A DNA stretch of 18,453 nucleotides from CAZFAP01 sp964516325 (GCA_964516325.1 CAZFAP010000098.1:1-18453); one strand, 5' to 3'; shown: positions 1 through 7,294, numbered from the stretch's first letter. Program-made: numbers and translations. The notes: generated by a model not told the origin, from the letters alone.

Positions 1-1
1 A

Positions 2-592
2 TCGTGGACGGTCGCAGTGGCCCGTGCCGCCAAGAAGTTAGGAACAAAGGCGATTCGGATTGACGTTATCCCGCGGCGGCTTCAGGGAGAGGAATTCTTC
101 AAATTCGCTGTTGAGACGTGCAAGAAGCTCATCGAGCAGAGCGAAGGGACCGGGGTACGATTCGGAATCGAGAATCACGGTGGGACGACGAATCAGGTGG
201 AGTTCCTGGAGAAGCTGTTCGAGAAGGTCGGCTCCGAAAGGCTCGGTCTTACCCTCGACACGGCGAATTTCTACTGGTTTGGCTATCCGCTTGACGACTT
301 GTATGGGATTTACAGGAAGTTTGCCAAACGGGTGTTTCACACGCACTGCAAGAGCATCCGCTTTCCGGAAGATAAGAAGAACGAGAAAAGGCCGGTGGGC
401 TGGGAGTACGGGAAGTACAACTGCCCGATTTACCAGGGGGATATTGATTTCAAGAAGGTGACGGGAATCCTCCGAGAGGCGGGGTACGACAACGACCTAT
501 GCGTCGAAGATGAGTCCCTCGGGAAGTTCCCCGAAGACAAGCGCGCCGAAGTGCTGAGGAAGGAAGTCGAATTCCTGAGGGGGCTCATGTAA
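2..592 (+). CDS. Sugar phosphate isomerase/epimerase-like TIM-barrel protein, 5'-truncated
   Basis: The reading frame is open from the left edge of the window, so the true start lies outside and the GTG at 17 is probably internal. About 196 residues remain, which is the C-terminal two thirds of a xylose-isomerase-like (AP endonuclease family 2) TIM barrel. Visible hallmarks in order are GIENHGG, LTLDTANF, FHTHCKS, GDIDFKKVTGILREAGY and CVEDES. In this family the E, D, H and E residues in such strand ends bind a divalent metal, and members isomerise or epimerise sugars or polyols. The substrate cannot be told from this fragment. The gene ends in TAA followed 11 nt later by a hairpin. No partner gene is visible on its 5' side. 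The family is fairly sure, the exact activity unknown. Confidence 0.8.
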   Translation, partial: SWTVAVARAAKKLGTKAIRIDVIPRRLQGEEFFKFAVETCKKLIEQSEGTGVRFGIENHGGTTNQVEFLEKLFEKVGSERLGLTLDTANFYWFGYPLDDLYGIYRKFAKRVFHTHCKSIRFPEDKKNEKRPVGWEYGKYNCPIYQGDIDFKKVTGILREAGYDNDLCVEDESLGKFPEDKRAEVLRKEVEFLRGLM

Positions 593-603
593 GAGTCCGG
601 GTG

Positions 604-626
604 TCGCCGCGTTCGGAGAACGGCGA
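604..626 (+). terminator. Hairpin after the isomerase gene, weak terminator candidate
   Basis: TCGCCG (604-609) pairs with CGGCGA (621-626). After a 2-nt bulge, TTC pairs with GAA around a GGA loop, giving nine base pairs starting 11 nt after the stop codon. No T-run follows, so it could be a 3'-end stabilising or Rho-associated structure rather than an intrinsic terminator. Confidence 0.4.
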
Positions 627-711
627 AGGGACTAACCGCAGTCGCTGATGAACTCCCCTCACCCGGAGACGATGAAAATGTCGGCCGCGTAGTGCGAATC
701 TTCCGACTCCG

Positions 712-789
712 CACCACGAAGACACCAAGACACAAGGGGGGAATCACCCGGGGCGGATGAATGTTTGTGTCTTCGTGCCTTAGTGGTCC
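712..789. repeat. Imperfect intergenic inverted repeat
   Basis: The left arm (712-736, core GAAGACACCAAGACACAAG) and right arm (763-789, core TTTGTGTCTTCGTGCCTTAG) are complementary over about 24 positions with about four mismatches, around a 26-nt centre. From memory, similar 'cacgaag-acacgaag' palindromes recur between genes in many uncultured bacteria. The copy number in this genome cannot be seen from the window. Confidence 0.6.
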
Positions 790-936
790 ACGAAAATGCT
801 GGCGGCGCGAAGCTCATTTTCAGACAGAGGCTGCGGAGAGCACGTTTTTCGCTCCGCTCTCAGCGCTCTCAGCGGGGAAGAGGGGGTCTGGTTGATGCCC
901 AGCGCGTCTCTCCCTCGCCTGCCTTCCTCAAATCCT

Positions 937-966
937 TTGACAGGACGAGCTAAGGTCTGATACCTT
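937..966 (+). promoter_or_regulatory. Candidate sigma-70-type promoter for glyS
   Basis: A perfect -35 hexamer TTGACA (937-942) is followed by an 18-nt spacer and TACCTT (961-966), which carries an upstream TG (958-959) as in extended -10 elements. The -10 matches the consensus only at 3 of 6 positions. The implied leader before glyS is about 100 nt. Confidence 0.45.
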
Positions 967-1070
967 CTTTAACCGTGCACGCGGGGCGGACAATGTCGGA
1001 TTCGCCATCTCTGGGGGTTGCGCGGGCCCCTGTTTCGTTGTCGAACTGATTCGCAGGAGCATTATCGCCT

Positions 1071-2384
1071 ATGGAAATGAAGAAGCTGGTTTCTCTATGC
1101 AAGAGGAGAGGGCTTATCTATCCGAGCAGCGAAATCTACGGAGGGATCAATGGCTGCTGGGACTATGGCCCCCTCGGCGTGGAGATGAAGAGAAATATCA
1201 AGGAACTCTGGTGGAGGGACGTCGTTCATTTACGCCCGAATGTCGTCGGGATGGACGCGAGCATCCTCATGCATCCAGACGTATGGAAGGCTTCCGGGCA
1301 CGTGGATAGTTTTTACGACCCGATGGTGGATTGCAAATCGTGCAAGAAGCGCTTTCGGACCGACGAGGTGTCCGAGAATAAATGCCCGGAATGCGGCGGG
1401 GAGATGACGGAGCCGCGTTCGTTCGAGTTGATGTTCAAGACGTTCCTGGGGGCGGTCGAGGATAAAGCTTCGACGATTTACCTCCGGCCGGAGACCGCGC
1501 AGGGGATTTTCGTCCAATTCCTCAATGTGCTCAACGATTCCCGGCAGAAAGTACCCTTCGGGATCGCCCAGATCGGAAAAGCCTTCCGCAACGAGATCAA
1601 TCCGCGGAATTTCACCTTCCGGTCTCGGGAGTTCGAGCAGATGGAGCTGGAATTCTTCATCGCCCCGAACGGGAACAAGGAGTGGTTCGAGTACTGGGTC
1701 AACGAGAGGATGAAGTGGTACAAGGACATCGGGATCAGAGAGGAAAACCTCCGAATTCGCGAACATCGCCCGGAAGAGCTGGCTCATTACGCGAAAAAAT
1801 GCGTGGACGTCGAGTACAACTTCCCGTTCGGCTGGCAGGAGCTGGAGGGGATCGCCGACAGGCAGGACTTCGACCTCTCGCAGCACGCGAAATTCAGCGG
1901 GAAGAATATGACTTACCGCGACGAACAGACGCCCGAGCCGTTCATCCCCCACGTGATCGAGGCGTCGGCGGGCGTGGATAGGATTCTGCTGACGCTTCTC
2001 GTGGACGGCTACGACGAAGAGCCGGAACGTGTGGTGCTGCGGTTTTCGCCGAAGACGGCGCCGATAAAAGTGGGGGTCTTCCCTCTGCTGAAGAAATCGC
2101 CTTTAGTTGAGAAAGCCAGGGAAATCGAGAAAATTCTCCGGGAATGTTTCACGACGTTTTATGACGACGTGGGCGCCATCGGGAGACGGTATCGGCGGCA
2201 GGACGAAATTGGGACTCCCTGCTGCGTGACCATTGATTTCCAGACGCTGGAGGACGACACTGTAACGCTCCGAGATCGGGATTCGATGCAGCAGGTCCGG
2301 GTCGCCGTGAAGGACATCGCACCCGAGGTGCAGAAGTTCCTCTCCGCATGGAAACGCGGTGCGCCGCCCCCGGCGAGCGCGTGA
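1071..2384 (+). CDS. glyS: Glycyl-tRNA synthetase, homodimeric (alpha2) type
   Basis: Class II aminoacyl-tRNA synthetase that charges tRNA-Gly with glycine in the cytoplasm. The 437-residue protein starts with LIYPSSEIYGGINGCWDYGP (about 15-34), typical of the alpha2 enzyme found in Gram-positives, Thermus, archaea and eukaryotes rather than the alpha2beta2 enzyme. A zinc-finger-like insert has C88, C91, C105 and C108. YLRPETAQGIF (about 137-147), the motif 2 region FGIAQIGKAFRNEINPRNFTFRSREFEQMELEFF (about 163-196, given here as landmarks F163 to F196) and GVDRILLTLL (motif 3, near 301) are present. The C-terminal anticodon-binding domain starts near 330. It is somewhat short for the family but complete. 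AGGAG (1055-1059) lies 11 nt before the ATG, so the in-frame ATG at 1077 is an alternative start. Confidence 0.96.
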   Translation: MEMKKLVSLCKRRGLIYPSSEIYGGINGCWDYGPLGVEMKRNIKELWWRDVVHLRPNVVGMDASILMHPDVWKASGHVDSFYDPMVDCKSCKKRFRTDEVSENKCPECGGEMTEPRSFELMFKTFLGAVEDKASTIYLRPETAQGIFVQFLNVLNDSRQKVPFGIAQIGKAFRNEINPRNFTFRSREFEQMELEFFIAPNGNKEWFEYWVNERMKWYKDIGIREENLRIREHRPEELAHYAKKCVDVEYNFPFGWQELEGIADRQDFDLSQHAKFSGKNMTYRDEQTPEPFIPHVIEASAGVDRILLTLLVDGYDEEPERVVLRFSPKTAPIKVGVFPLLKKSPLVEKAREIEKILRECFTTFYDDVGAIGRRYRRQDEIGTPCCVTIDFQTLEDDTVTLRDRDSMQQVRVAVKDIAPEVQKFLSAWKRGAPPPASA

Positions 2385-2428
2385 AATTCCACCAACGGTC
2401 GGCCCTTCCGGTCGGAGTCCGGCCCGAG

Positions 2429-2445
2429 CCTGCCGACAAGGCGGG
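2429..2445 (+). terminator. Hairpin downstream of glyS
   Basis: CCTGCC (2429-2434) pairs with GGCGGG (2440-2445) around a GACAA loop, with one G-T wobble, 44 nt after the glyS stop. A-rich rather than T-rich sequence follows, so termination here is uncertain. It also lies in what looks like a decayed edge copy of the 140-bp repeat. Confidence 0.3.
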
Positions 2446-2477
2446 AAAGAGTAGCCCGTTCAGCCCCGAATAGCGGA

Positions 2478-2976
2478 GTTTTTGTCTGAAGGGAGTGAAG
2501 GGTGTGAAAGGTGTGTCTGCGTGCCCCGAGGCGCTACGGGGTCGCGGCGGTCCGGGTCGAGTCCGACTNNNNNNNNNNNNNNNNNNNNNNNNNNNNNNNN
2601 NNNNNNNNNNNNNNNNNNNNNNNNNNNNNNNNNNNNNNNNNNNNNNNNNNNNNNNNNNNNNNNNNNNNTGTCTGCGTGCCCCGAGGCGCTACGGGGTCGC
2701 GGCGGTCCGGGTCGAGTCCGACTCTGCCAACGATTCAAGAAAGGGCAGGCGGTTCAGCGACGAGCCACCGACGTTTTTGTCTGAAGGGAGCGAAGGGTGT
2801 GAAAGGTGTGTCTGCGTGCCCCGAGGCGCTACGGGGTCGCGGCGGTCCGGGTCGAGTCCGACTGTGCCAACGATTCAAGAAAGGGCAGGCGGTTCAGCGA
2901 CGAGCCACCGACGTTTCTGTCTGAAGGGAGCGAAGGGTGTGAAAGGTCTGTTTGTGCGCCCCGAGGCGGAGGCGCG
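2478..2976. repeat. Tandem array of 140-bp repeats upstream of the ATPase operon
   Basis: The landmark TGTCTGCGTGCCCCGAGG begins at 2514, 2669 and 2809, and a diverged copy begins at 2949. The intact copies are exactly 140 bp apart. Each unit begins GTTT(T/C)TGTCTGAAGGGAG, continues with three near-copies of a 9-mer (GAAGGGAGT, GAAGGGTGT, GAAAGGTGT), then a CCCCG/CGGGG hairpin core and GAGTCCGACTC, an odd palindrome. Because 140 is not a multiple of 3, the same peptide appears in different frames, so the array is not protein-coding. A decayed copy seems to precede it (about 2397-2477). The last copy breaks down after CCCCGAGGCG, about 35 bp before the first ATPase gene. The number of copies is unknown because of the gap. 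Confidence 0.9.
2569..2668. other. Assembly gap (100 N)
   Basis: Exactly 100 N's interrupt the tandem array. The flanks enter and leave the gap at different points of the 140-bp unit. In register, the missing length would be 85 bp plus any whole number of 140-bp units, so the N length is a placeholder. Confidence 0.97.
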
Positions 2977-3006
2977 GACTCAGGGCAATGCACGGAGACA
3001 ATTGAC

Positions 3007-3330
3007 TTGAAAGAAGTCGTTGAGGAAATTCTCAAGGCGGAAGAAGAGGCCAAGAGAGACATTGCCAGAGCGCACGAGGAAGCCAGCCGCTTAGTAGCCG
3101 AGGCGGGCGCCAGGGCGAAGGCGCTCGTGGAGGAGAGCCGTGCGCGAGCCAGGGAAGAGGCCCACGGTCTAATCGAGGAAGCGAAAAAGGCCGCAGAGGA
3201 ACGCCGAACCCGGATGCTCGAAGATGCCGCCCGGCGCGCACGGGAGCTAAAGGAAACAAAGAAGAAGGAAATAGACGCCGCGGTCGAAAAGTGCCTGAGG
3301 CGAATCCTCGATGTGGAGGGCGTGCGGTAA
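3007..3330 (+). CDS. atpH: A/V-type ATPase peripheral stalk subunit H (G)
   Basis: A 107-residue protein that is almost entirely charged coiled coil, rich in E, K, A and R (EEAKRDIARAHEEASRLVAE near the start). This is typical of archaeal subunit H / Thermus subunit G, which pairs with subunit E as the peripheral stalk holding the A3B3 head to subunit I. Its place as first gene of the operon matches this role. The open frame continues upstream through the last repeat units, but that part is repeat-derived. GGAG (2994-2997) lies 9 nt before a TTG at 3007, which starts the conserved-looking sequence MKEVVEEILKAEEEAK, so I take TTG as the start. The identification rests on coiled-coil character, size and context, because such stalks have little sequence signature. 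Confidence 0.85.
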   Translation: MKEVVEEILKAEEEAKRDIARAHEEASRLVAEAGARAKALVEESRARAREEAHGLIEEAKKAAEERRTRMLEDAARRARELKETKKKEIDAAVEKCLRRILDVEGVR

Positions 3331-3542
3331 CCTCTTCTCCGACCGGGCCTTAGTATATGGCTTCACAAATTCGGTAAGGTGGGCAACCCCTCCCTCAGAG
3401 GGGGACGCTGTTCTTGATAGGATGACAGGATGTACAGGGTGTTCCAAAGCATCATAAGACCAATCGGGATAATTCTGTAAATCCTGTCGAAAAATACGTC
3501 AGCGGTCTATAAATCTGAGCACGTAAGGAAAGGAAGCCGGGA
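3331..3542. other. 212-bp H-C intergenic region with structured elements
   Basis: A G+C-rich hairpin, CCCCTC (3387-3392) with GAGGGG (3398-3403), is followed by an imperfect inverted repeat, GACAGGATGTACAGGGT (3424-3440) against AATTCTGTAAATCCTGTC (3471-3488). A TATAAA (3508-3513) lies 29 nt before the subunit C start, but no good -35 precedes it. AGGAAG (3531-3536) is a clear ribosome binding site for subunit C. This spacing may partly separate H from the rest of the operon. Confidence 0.5.
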
Positions 3543-4586
3543 ATGCCAGGGCTTGCCACCTACGCATATCTGAACGCCAGACTGAGGGCGAAAATCAGCA
3601 AGCTGATCTCCGCGGAGGAGTACCGGCGGTTGTCGCGGACCGACTCCATCGAAGAATGCTATGAGGCTCTCCGCCACGCCGAGTACAGGCACGTCTTCGC
3701 GAACCTCTCCTCTGCCGCAGACCTTCCCGTCGCGGAAGCGTCACTCATGGAGGACTTGTTATCGTCCCATCGAGAAGTTGCCGAGGACTCGAAAGCCGAA
3801 GTCAGGGAATTCGTCGAGGAATTGATGCGGAAATACGAGGTCGAGAACCTCAAGGTCATCTTGCGGGCGTGGCATTCGACGGAGCAAAAGGCGTTCATCT
3901 ATCGAGGGTATATCTGCAATGAAATCCCGGTTGACTCCATCCTCGCCGCAGAGACGATCGAGGAAATCATTGTACTTCTTGGGGAAATGTCGTACAGAAG
4001 GCCCCTCGCGGACGCCCGAGAGTCCTACAAGAAATCGCGTTCCCTCTTCTATCTTGAGGTCGCGCTCGACAAGGAGCTGTATGAGGCGACGTGGAGGGCG
4101 ATTGGAGAGCTCTCCGGCGTGGACAGGAAAATCGCGTCCAAGTTGATGGGGATCGAAATTGACATTCTGAACATCAACTGGATTCTGCGGTTCAAGCGGT
4201 ATTACAACCTCGGTTTGGCGGAGATCACGGCGTTGATGATACCGGGCGGACTCCAGATCAAGGAGGAATTCGTGAGGAACGCATATCCCGGACGAGACGA
4301 GACGTCGCTGATGTCGGCACTTTTGACCGGGGTGTATGGGAGTGTTTTGCCGACGCTGCGAACCGAGAAAGAGGTGCAAGCCCTCAGCCTCCTGGAGGGT
4401 TTTCTGAAGGAGATTTACGCTCAGCAATTGCGTAAGGCGTTGGGAGGCTATCCCTTCACCATCGGAACTGTGATTGCCTACCTCCGATTGAAAAGAATGG
4501 AGGTGGCGAACATCGTAACGGTGCTCAACGGCAAAGCGTTAGACCTTCCGCCGGAGGAAATCGTCAGGAATTTGGTTCAGATGTAA
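3543..4586 (+). CDS. atpC: A/V-type ATPase subunit C (V0 d/AC39 family)
   Basis: A 347-residue helical protein of the AC39/V0-d family (NtpC). It forms the funnel-shaped socket between the central shaft (D, F) and the membrane ring (K). The N-terminus, YAYLNARLRAKISKLIS, is typical of the family, as is EVENLKVILRAWHS (near 97-111), which recalls the family's YEVENLK-type segment. Length is normal (about 320-350). The ATG start has AGGAAG 6 nt upstream. It follows subunit H after 212 bp and precedes subunit I after 64 bp that hold a perfect inverted repeat. Operon context makes the assignment firm. The letter C follows A-type ATPase naming and is unrelated to F-type subunit c. Confidence 0.93.
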   Translation: MPGLATYAYLNARLRAKISKLISAEEYRRLSRTDSIEECYEALRHAEYRHVFANLSSAADLPVAEASLMEDLLSSHREVAEDSKAEVREFVEELMRKYEVENLKVILRAWHSTEQKAFIYRGYICNEIPVDSILAAETIEEIIVLLGEMSYRRPLADARESYKKSRSLFYLEVALDKELYEATWRAIGELSGVDRKIASKLMGIEIDILNINWILRFKRYYNLGLAEITALMIPGGLQIKEEFVRNAYPGRDETSLMSALLTGVYGSVLPTLRTEKEVQALSLLEGFLKEIYAQQLRKALGGYPFTIGTVIAYLRLKRMEVANIVTVLNGKALDLPPEEIVRNLVQM

Positions 4587-4589
4587 CAC

Positions 4590-4626
4590 GGCTATCCGGA
4601 GGCACGCCGCGCCAATGCGGATAGCC
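4590..4626 (+). promoter_or_regulatory. Perfect 9-bp stem-loop between subunits C and I
   Basis: GGCTATCCG (4590-4598) and CGGATAGCC (4618-4626) are exact reverse complements around a 19-nt loop, starting 3 nt after the subunit C stop. No T-run follows. In a rotary-ATPase operon with unequal subunit needs, such a hairpin could affect mRNA processing, stability or translation of the next gene. That role is inference. Confidence 0.55.
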
Positions 4627-4650
4627 AGGCAGCACATCGGATAAGAAGTT

Positions 4651-6621
4651 ATGCTCAGGCCAGCGAGGATGGTTCACTTAAACGTCTTGGTTCTGGACAG
4701 GGATGTGGACCGCGCCACAACGGAGCTGATAAAAACCGGGCTTGTTCACATCATAAGCGTCACCGACCTGGAGCCATGGGCGGAAGAGGATGGGTTGCAG
4801 GCGGCGCCGGACAACGCCTCGCAGCCCCTCACGGAGGTCGAAGGTCTGATTCGGTCCCTCCTCGAAAAGCTGGGCATGGGGAAAGACATCGTCAACGACA
4901 CCGCTGCCTTTGAGCCATTTGACCCGGCGGAGGCGAAGAAGAAGCTCGAAGAGATCAACGCGGAGGTCAGCGAAGTCGTCGCCGCGAGAGACGCCGCAAG
5001 GCAAAAGCTTGCGTCCCTCCGAGAAACCCGGACGCAACTTCCCCGCGACGTTTGGGCTCAACTTGGCGTTGATCTGAGGTCGCGCTACACGCTCCTGGAA
5101 ATTGTTATCGGGCGACTGCGGGAAAAGAATCTCGACACCCTGAAACGATTGCTCTCCGAGATACCGAACGTCGTCCTGACCTTTCCCGAAGGGAAAGAAA
5201 CCGTCGCGGTAATGATTATCGTCCTGAAGAAGAATCGGGACGCCCTTGCGAAGGTGATGGAAGAGGTCGGACTGGAGAGAGCGGAGGTTGCCGAACGGAA
5301 GGAGCCGCTCTCCGAAGAGATGATGGCCCAGTTGGACGAGCGAATCAAAGAGGCGGAAGAGGAAATCAAGAAAGCCGAGTCCGAGGTCGAAAAATGCAGA
5401 AATGCCCACGTCGCGGCTCTCCGAGAAATCTCGTCGCAACTCGGCCTCCAGAAGGTCAAACGGCAAGCAAAAAGCAGGTTCCGAAGAACCGCGAGGACCT
5501 ATCTGATTTCCGGCTGGACGCCTCACAGCAGCCGCGAAAAGGTTGCCGAGCATCTGAAAAAGGCGTGCGAAGAGCGCTGCCTCGTCGAGGAGCAAAGCGC
5601 GGAAGAAGTCCTGTCCGAAAGGGCTGGGAAAGTGGACGTTCCGGTCCTCTTCGAGAACCCCAGGCTGCTGAAACCCTTCGAGATGCTCGTCTCAAGCTAT
5701 GGTCGCCCGACCTACAACTCCATTGATCCGACTCTTGCGGTGGCGCCGACGTTTCTGTTGATGTTTGGGATCATGTTCGGGGATGTGGGACAGGGAGCCG
5801 TGATGGCGATTCTCGGCGCCCTGGTCTCCCGATGGAAAAGAGTCAGCGAGGGCATCCGGCGAATCGGGGAGCTTTTCGTATGGTGCGGCGCCTCTGCCGC
5901 CCTCTTCGGCTTCCTCTACGGCAGCGTCTTTGGGTTCACCGACCTGCTTCCGTACCGGGGATATGAGCCGATGGAGAACATAGCGACCTTTCTGAAATTC
6001 GCGCTCCGCTTTGGGATCGGAATGATAAGCCTCGGAATGGGCTTCAACGTCCTGGCAGCCACTCTGAGAAAAGAATGGGTGGCGGGCTTCCTCGATTGGT
6101 CGGGGCTTATGGGACTGGCTTTCTATTGGCTGCTGGTGTTAACCGCAATCCAGTTGTTTGCGGGCAAGAGCGTCAGCGGCGCCGTTGTCACGGTGCTGAT
6201 TGCCTTGCCCCTTTTGGCGGCTGTACTCAGGGGTCCGCTGGAGAAGCTAACTCGCCGAGCCGCCCGAAGCCCCGAAGGCGCCGCCGAGCCGACGATGGCG
6301 AGTTCCTTCGGGCACATGCTCGAAACCTTCATAGAAAGCCTCATAACCCTCTTTACGAACACGCTTTCCTTCCTGAGAATCGCAGCGTTTGCCATCGCCC
6401 ATGCGGGATTGTTCATCGCGGTTTTCAGTCTTGCGGATGTTCTGAAGGGGGTGGCGGGCCTGCCGATCGCCGTGCACGTTCTTGGGAATGCGACGATGAT
6501 CGGTCTGGAGGGTTTGGTGGTATGTGTCCAGGCGCTGAGGCTGGAATACTACGAGTTCTTCGGGAAGTTTTTCCGGACTGGAGGGACGGAGTTTTCGCCG
6601 ATGCGACTCCCAACGAACTGA
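4651..6621 (+). CDS. atpI: A/V-type ATPase membrane stator subunit I (a-subunit)
   Basis: A 656-residue protein with the two-part layout of the V0 a / subunit I family. The N-terminal half (to about 345) is soluble with long coiled-coil stretches (about 90-125 and 230-265). The C-terminal half, from about 360, is strongly hydrophobic with about seven or eight membrane segments, starting at VAPTFLLMFGIMFGDVGQG. The motif NTLSFLRIAAFAIAHAGLF holds the near-invariant arginine (R576) that faces the rotor carboxylates and drives ion release. The start MLRPARMVHLNVLVLDRDVD matches the usual family start, although the ribosome binding site is weak. The protein anchors the peripheral stalks and forms the ion half-channels next to ring subunit K. 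Length is typical. Confidence 0.95.
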   Translation: MLRPARMVHLNVLVLDRDVDRATTELIKTGLVHIISVTDLEPWAEEDGLQAAPDNASQPLTEVEGLIRSLLEKLGMGKDIVNDTAAFEPFDPAEAKKKLEEINAEVSEVVAARDAARQKLASLRETRTQLPRDVWAQLGVDLRSRYTLLEIVIGRLREKNLDTLKRLLSEIPNVVLTFPEGKETVAVMIIVLKKNRDALAKVMEEVGLERAEVAERKEPLSEEMMAQLDERIKEAEEEIKKAESEVEKCRNAHVAALREISSQLGLQKVKRQAKSRFRRTARTYLISGWTPHSSREKVAEHLKKACEERCLVEEQSAEEVLSERAGKVDVPVLFENPRLLKPFEMLVSSYGRPTYNSIDPTLAVAPTFLLMFGIMFGDVGQGAVMAILGALVSRWKRVSEGIRRIGELFVWCGASAALFGFLYGSVFGFTDLLPYRGYEPMENIATFLKFALRFGIGMISLGMGFNVLAATLRKEWVAGFLDWSGLMGLAFYWLLVLTAIQLFAGKSVSGAVVTVLIALPLLAAVLRGPLEKLTRRAARSPEGAAEPTMASSFGHMLETFIESLITLFTNTLSFLRIAAFAIAHAGLFIAVFSLADVLKGVAGLPIAVHVLGNATMIGLEGLVVCVQALRLEYYEFFGKFFRTGGTEFSPMRLPTN

Positions 6622-6646
6622 TGTTTTGCGCTGAAGGGATCCGGCC

Positions 6647-6820
6647 GTGAGCACCTTTACCCAGCGTGCGTGCGGCTCCGGCTCCCCCGCATGGGTCTTT
6701 TCTAAGAGAAAGCTCATCAATGTCGGAAAAGTCGGGCGTTTCGTGAAGAGCGAAGGCAAGCGGACATGGATGATCCGGCGATTATGCCCACAACATATTG
6801 GTCATACCAAAGGTAAGTAA
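6647..6820 (+). CDS. Hypothetical 57-residue basic small protein between ATPase subunits I and K
   Basis: A GTG-started open frame of 58 codons, including the TAA stop, fills almost all of the 211-bp space between subunits I and K. It ends 12 nt before the K start. AAGGGA (6634-6639) lies 7 nt before the GTG, a good ribosome-binding distance, and an in-frame TGA at 6632-6634 makes this GTG the first possible start. The peptide is basic, with about a dozen K/R residues (for example SKRKLINVGKVGRFVKSEGK), and has two cysteines, but no membrane segment or known motif. I do not recognise it. It may be a real small ATPase accessory protein, a leader peptide coupled to K, or chance. Confidence 0.4.
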   Translation: MSTFTQRACGSGSPAWVFSKRKLINVGKVGRFVKSEGKRTWMIRRLCPQHIGHTKGK

Positions 6821-6832
6821 AGGGGGCGTTGA

Positions 6833-7243
6833 ATGAAGAAGGAAAAGAACCTCGCAAACTGGCATAGGCTGTTGATCAAAGGATCGGCTCTCCTCATTTT
6901 TGCGCTTAGCGCTGTGGTGCTGGTCTGCATTGCCGTGAAGGCAGCGCAGGCAGCCAACGACGAGGGGCCGAGCAAGGGCGCGGAAAAAGCCATCTCACCC
7001 GAAGCAGCCCGAATCGCCGGAACCGGCCTTCTGGCCGCGGCGATCTGCGTCGGCGTCGGGTCTCTCGGAGCCGGCATAGCAGTCGCATACGTAGGGGCAG
7101 CAGCCCTCGGCACCATAGGCGAGCGGCCGGAAATTGCAGGTCGGGCTTTGATCTTCGTGGGACTCGCGGAAGGAATCGCGATTTACGGGCTGATTGTCGC
7201 CATCATGATTCTCACGAGGCTGCCGGGTCTGGGCGGAATGTAA
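6833..7243 (+). CDS. atpK: A/V-type ATPase rotor ring subunit K (proteolipid, c-type)
   Basis: A 136-residue proteolipid. Residues 1-41 look like a signal peptide or leader: a basic start, a hydrophobic core LLIFALSAVVLVCIAV, and an AQA-A type cleavage site near 40. A short linker follows, then one helical hairpin: TM1 about 62-95, rich in G and A, and TM2 about 105-128 (IFVGLAEGIAIYGLIVAI). The ion-binding carboxylate is E113. The residue after E113 is glycine rather than S/T, and TM1 has no Gln in the usual sodium-ligand region, which favours proton binding. One carboxylate per two-helix hairpin gives a ring suited to ATP synthesis as well as pumping. A G-run (6821-6825) just before the ATG is a good ribosome binding site. 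Confidence 0.93.
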   Translation: MKKEKNLANWHRLLIKGSALLIFALSAVVLVCIAVKAAQAANDEGPSKGAEKAISPEAARIAGTGLLAAAICVGVGSLGAGIAVAYVGAAALGTIGERPEIAGRALIFVGLAEGIAIYGLIVAIMILTRLPGLGGM

Positions 7244-7294
7244 AGACGCGGACCCGCACTGTTCTGACGAAAAGCGCGAGGGCTACGGAAAAGA

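Larger units (their letters stand above)
593..1070. other. 478-bp intergenic region without a convincing gene
   Basis: This stretch between the isomerase fragment and glyS holds a hairpin (604-626), a long imperfect inverted repeat (712-789) and a promoter candidate (937-966). A 62-codon open frame at 765-953 has no recognisable motif, and its composition looks accidental. I see no RNA gene here. Confidence 0.7.

Noticed and set aside
17..19. GTG at 17 as the start of the isomerase gene
   Set aside because: The frame is open to the window edge and the barrel's N-terminal strands are missing, so the gene is truncated rather than starting here.
765..953. 62-codon open frame upstream of glyS
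   Set aside because: It begins in an arm of the inverted repeat and runs into the promoter candidate. No motif or ribosome binding site supports it.
2695..2726. tRNA T-arm-like sequence GGGTCGAGTCCGACT in the repeat
   Set aside because: The stem pairs at only about three positions, the loop lacks the canonical T, and no acceptor, D or anticodon arm fits around it.
2478..2976. CRISPR array
   Set aside because: The repeated unit is 140 bp with no alternating unique spacers, and no cas gene is nearby.
2806..3006. Long upstream extension of the subunit H open frame
   Set aside because: It is the translation of the tandem repeat. The same peptide appears in other frames in other units, and a proper ribosome binding site and family-like start occur at 3007.
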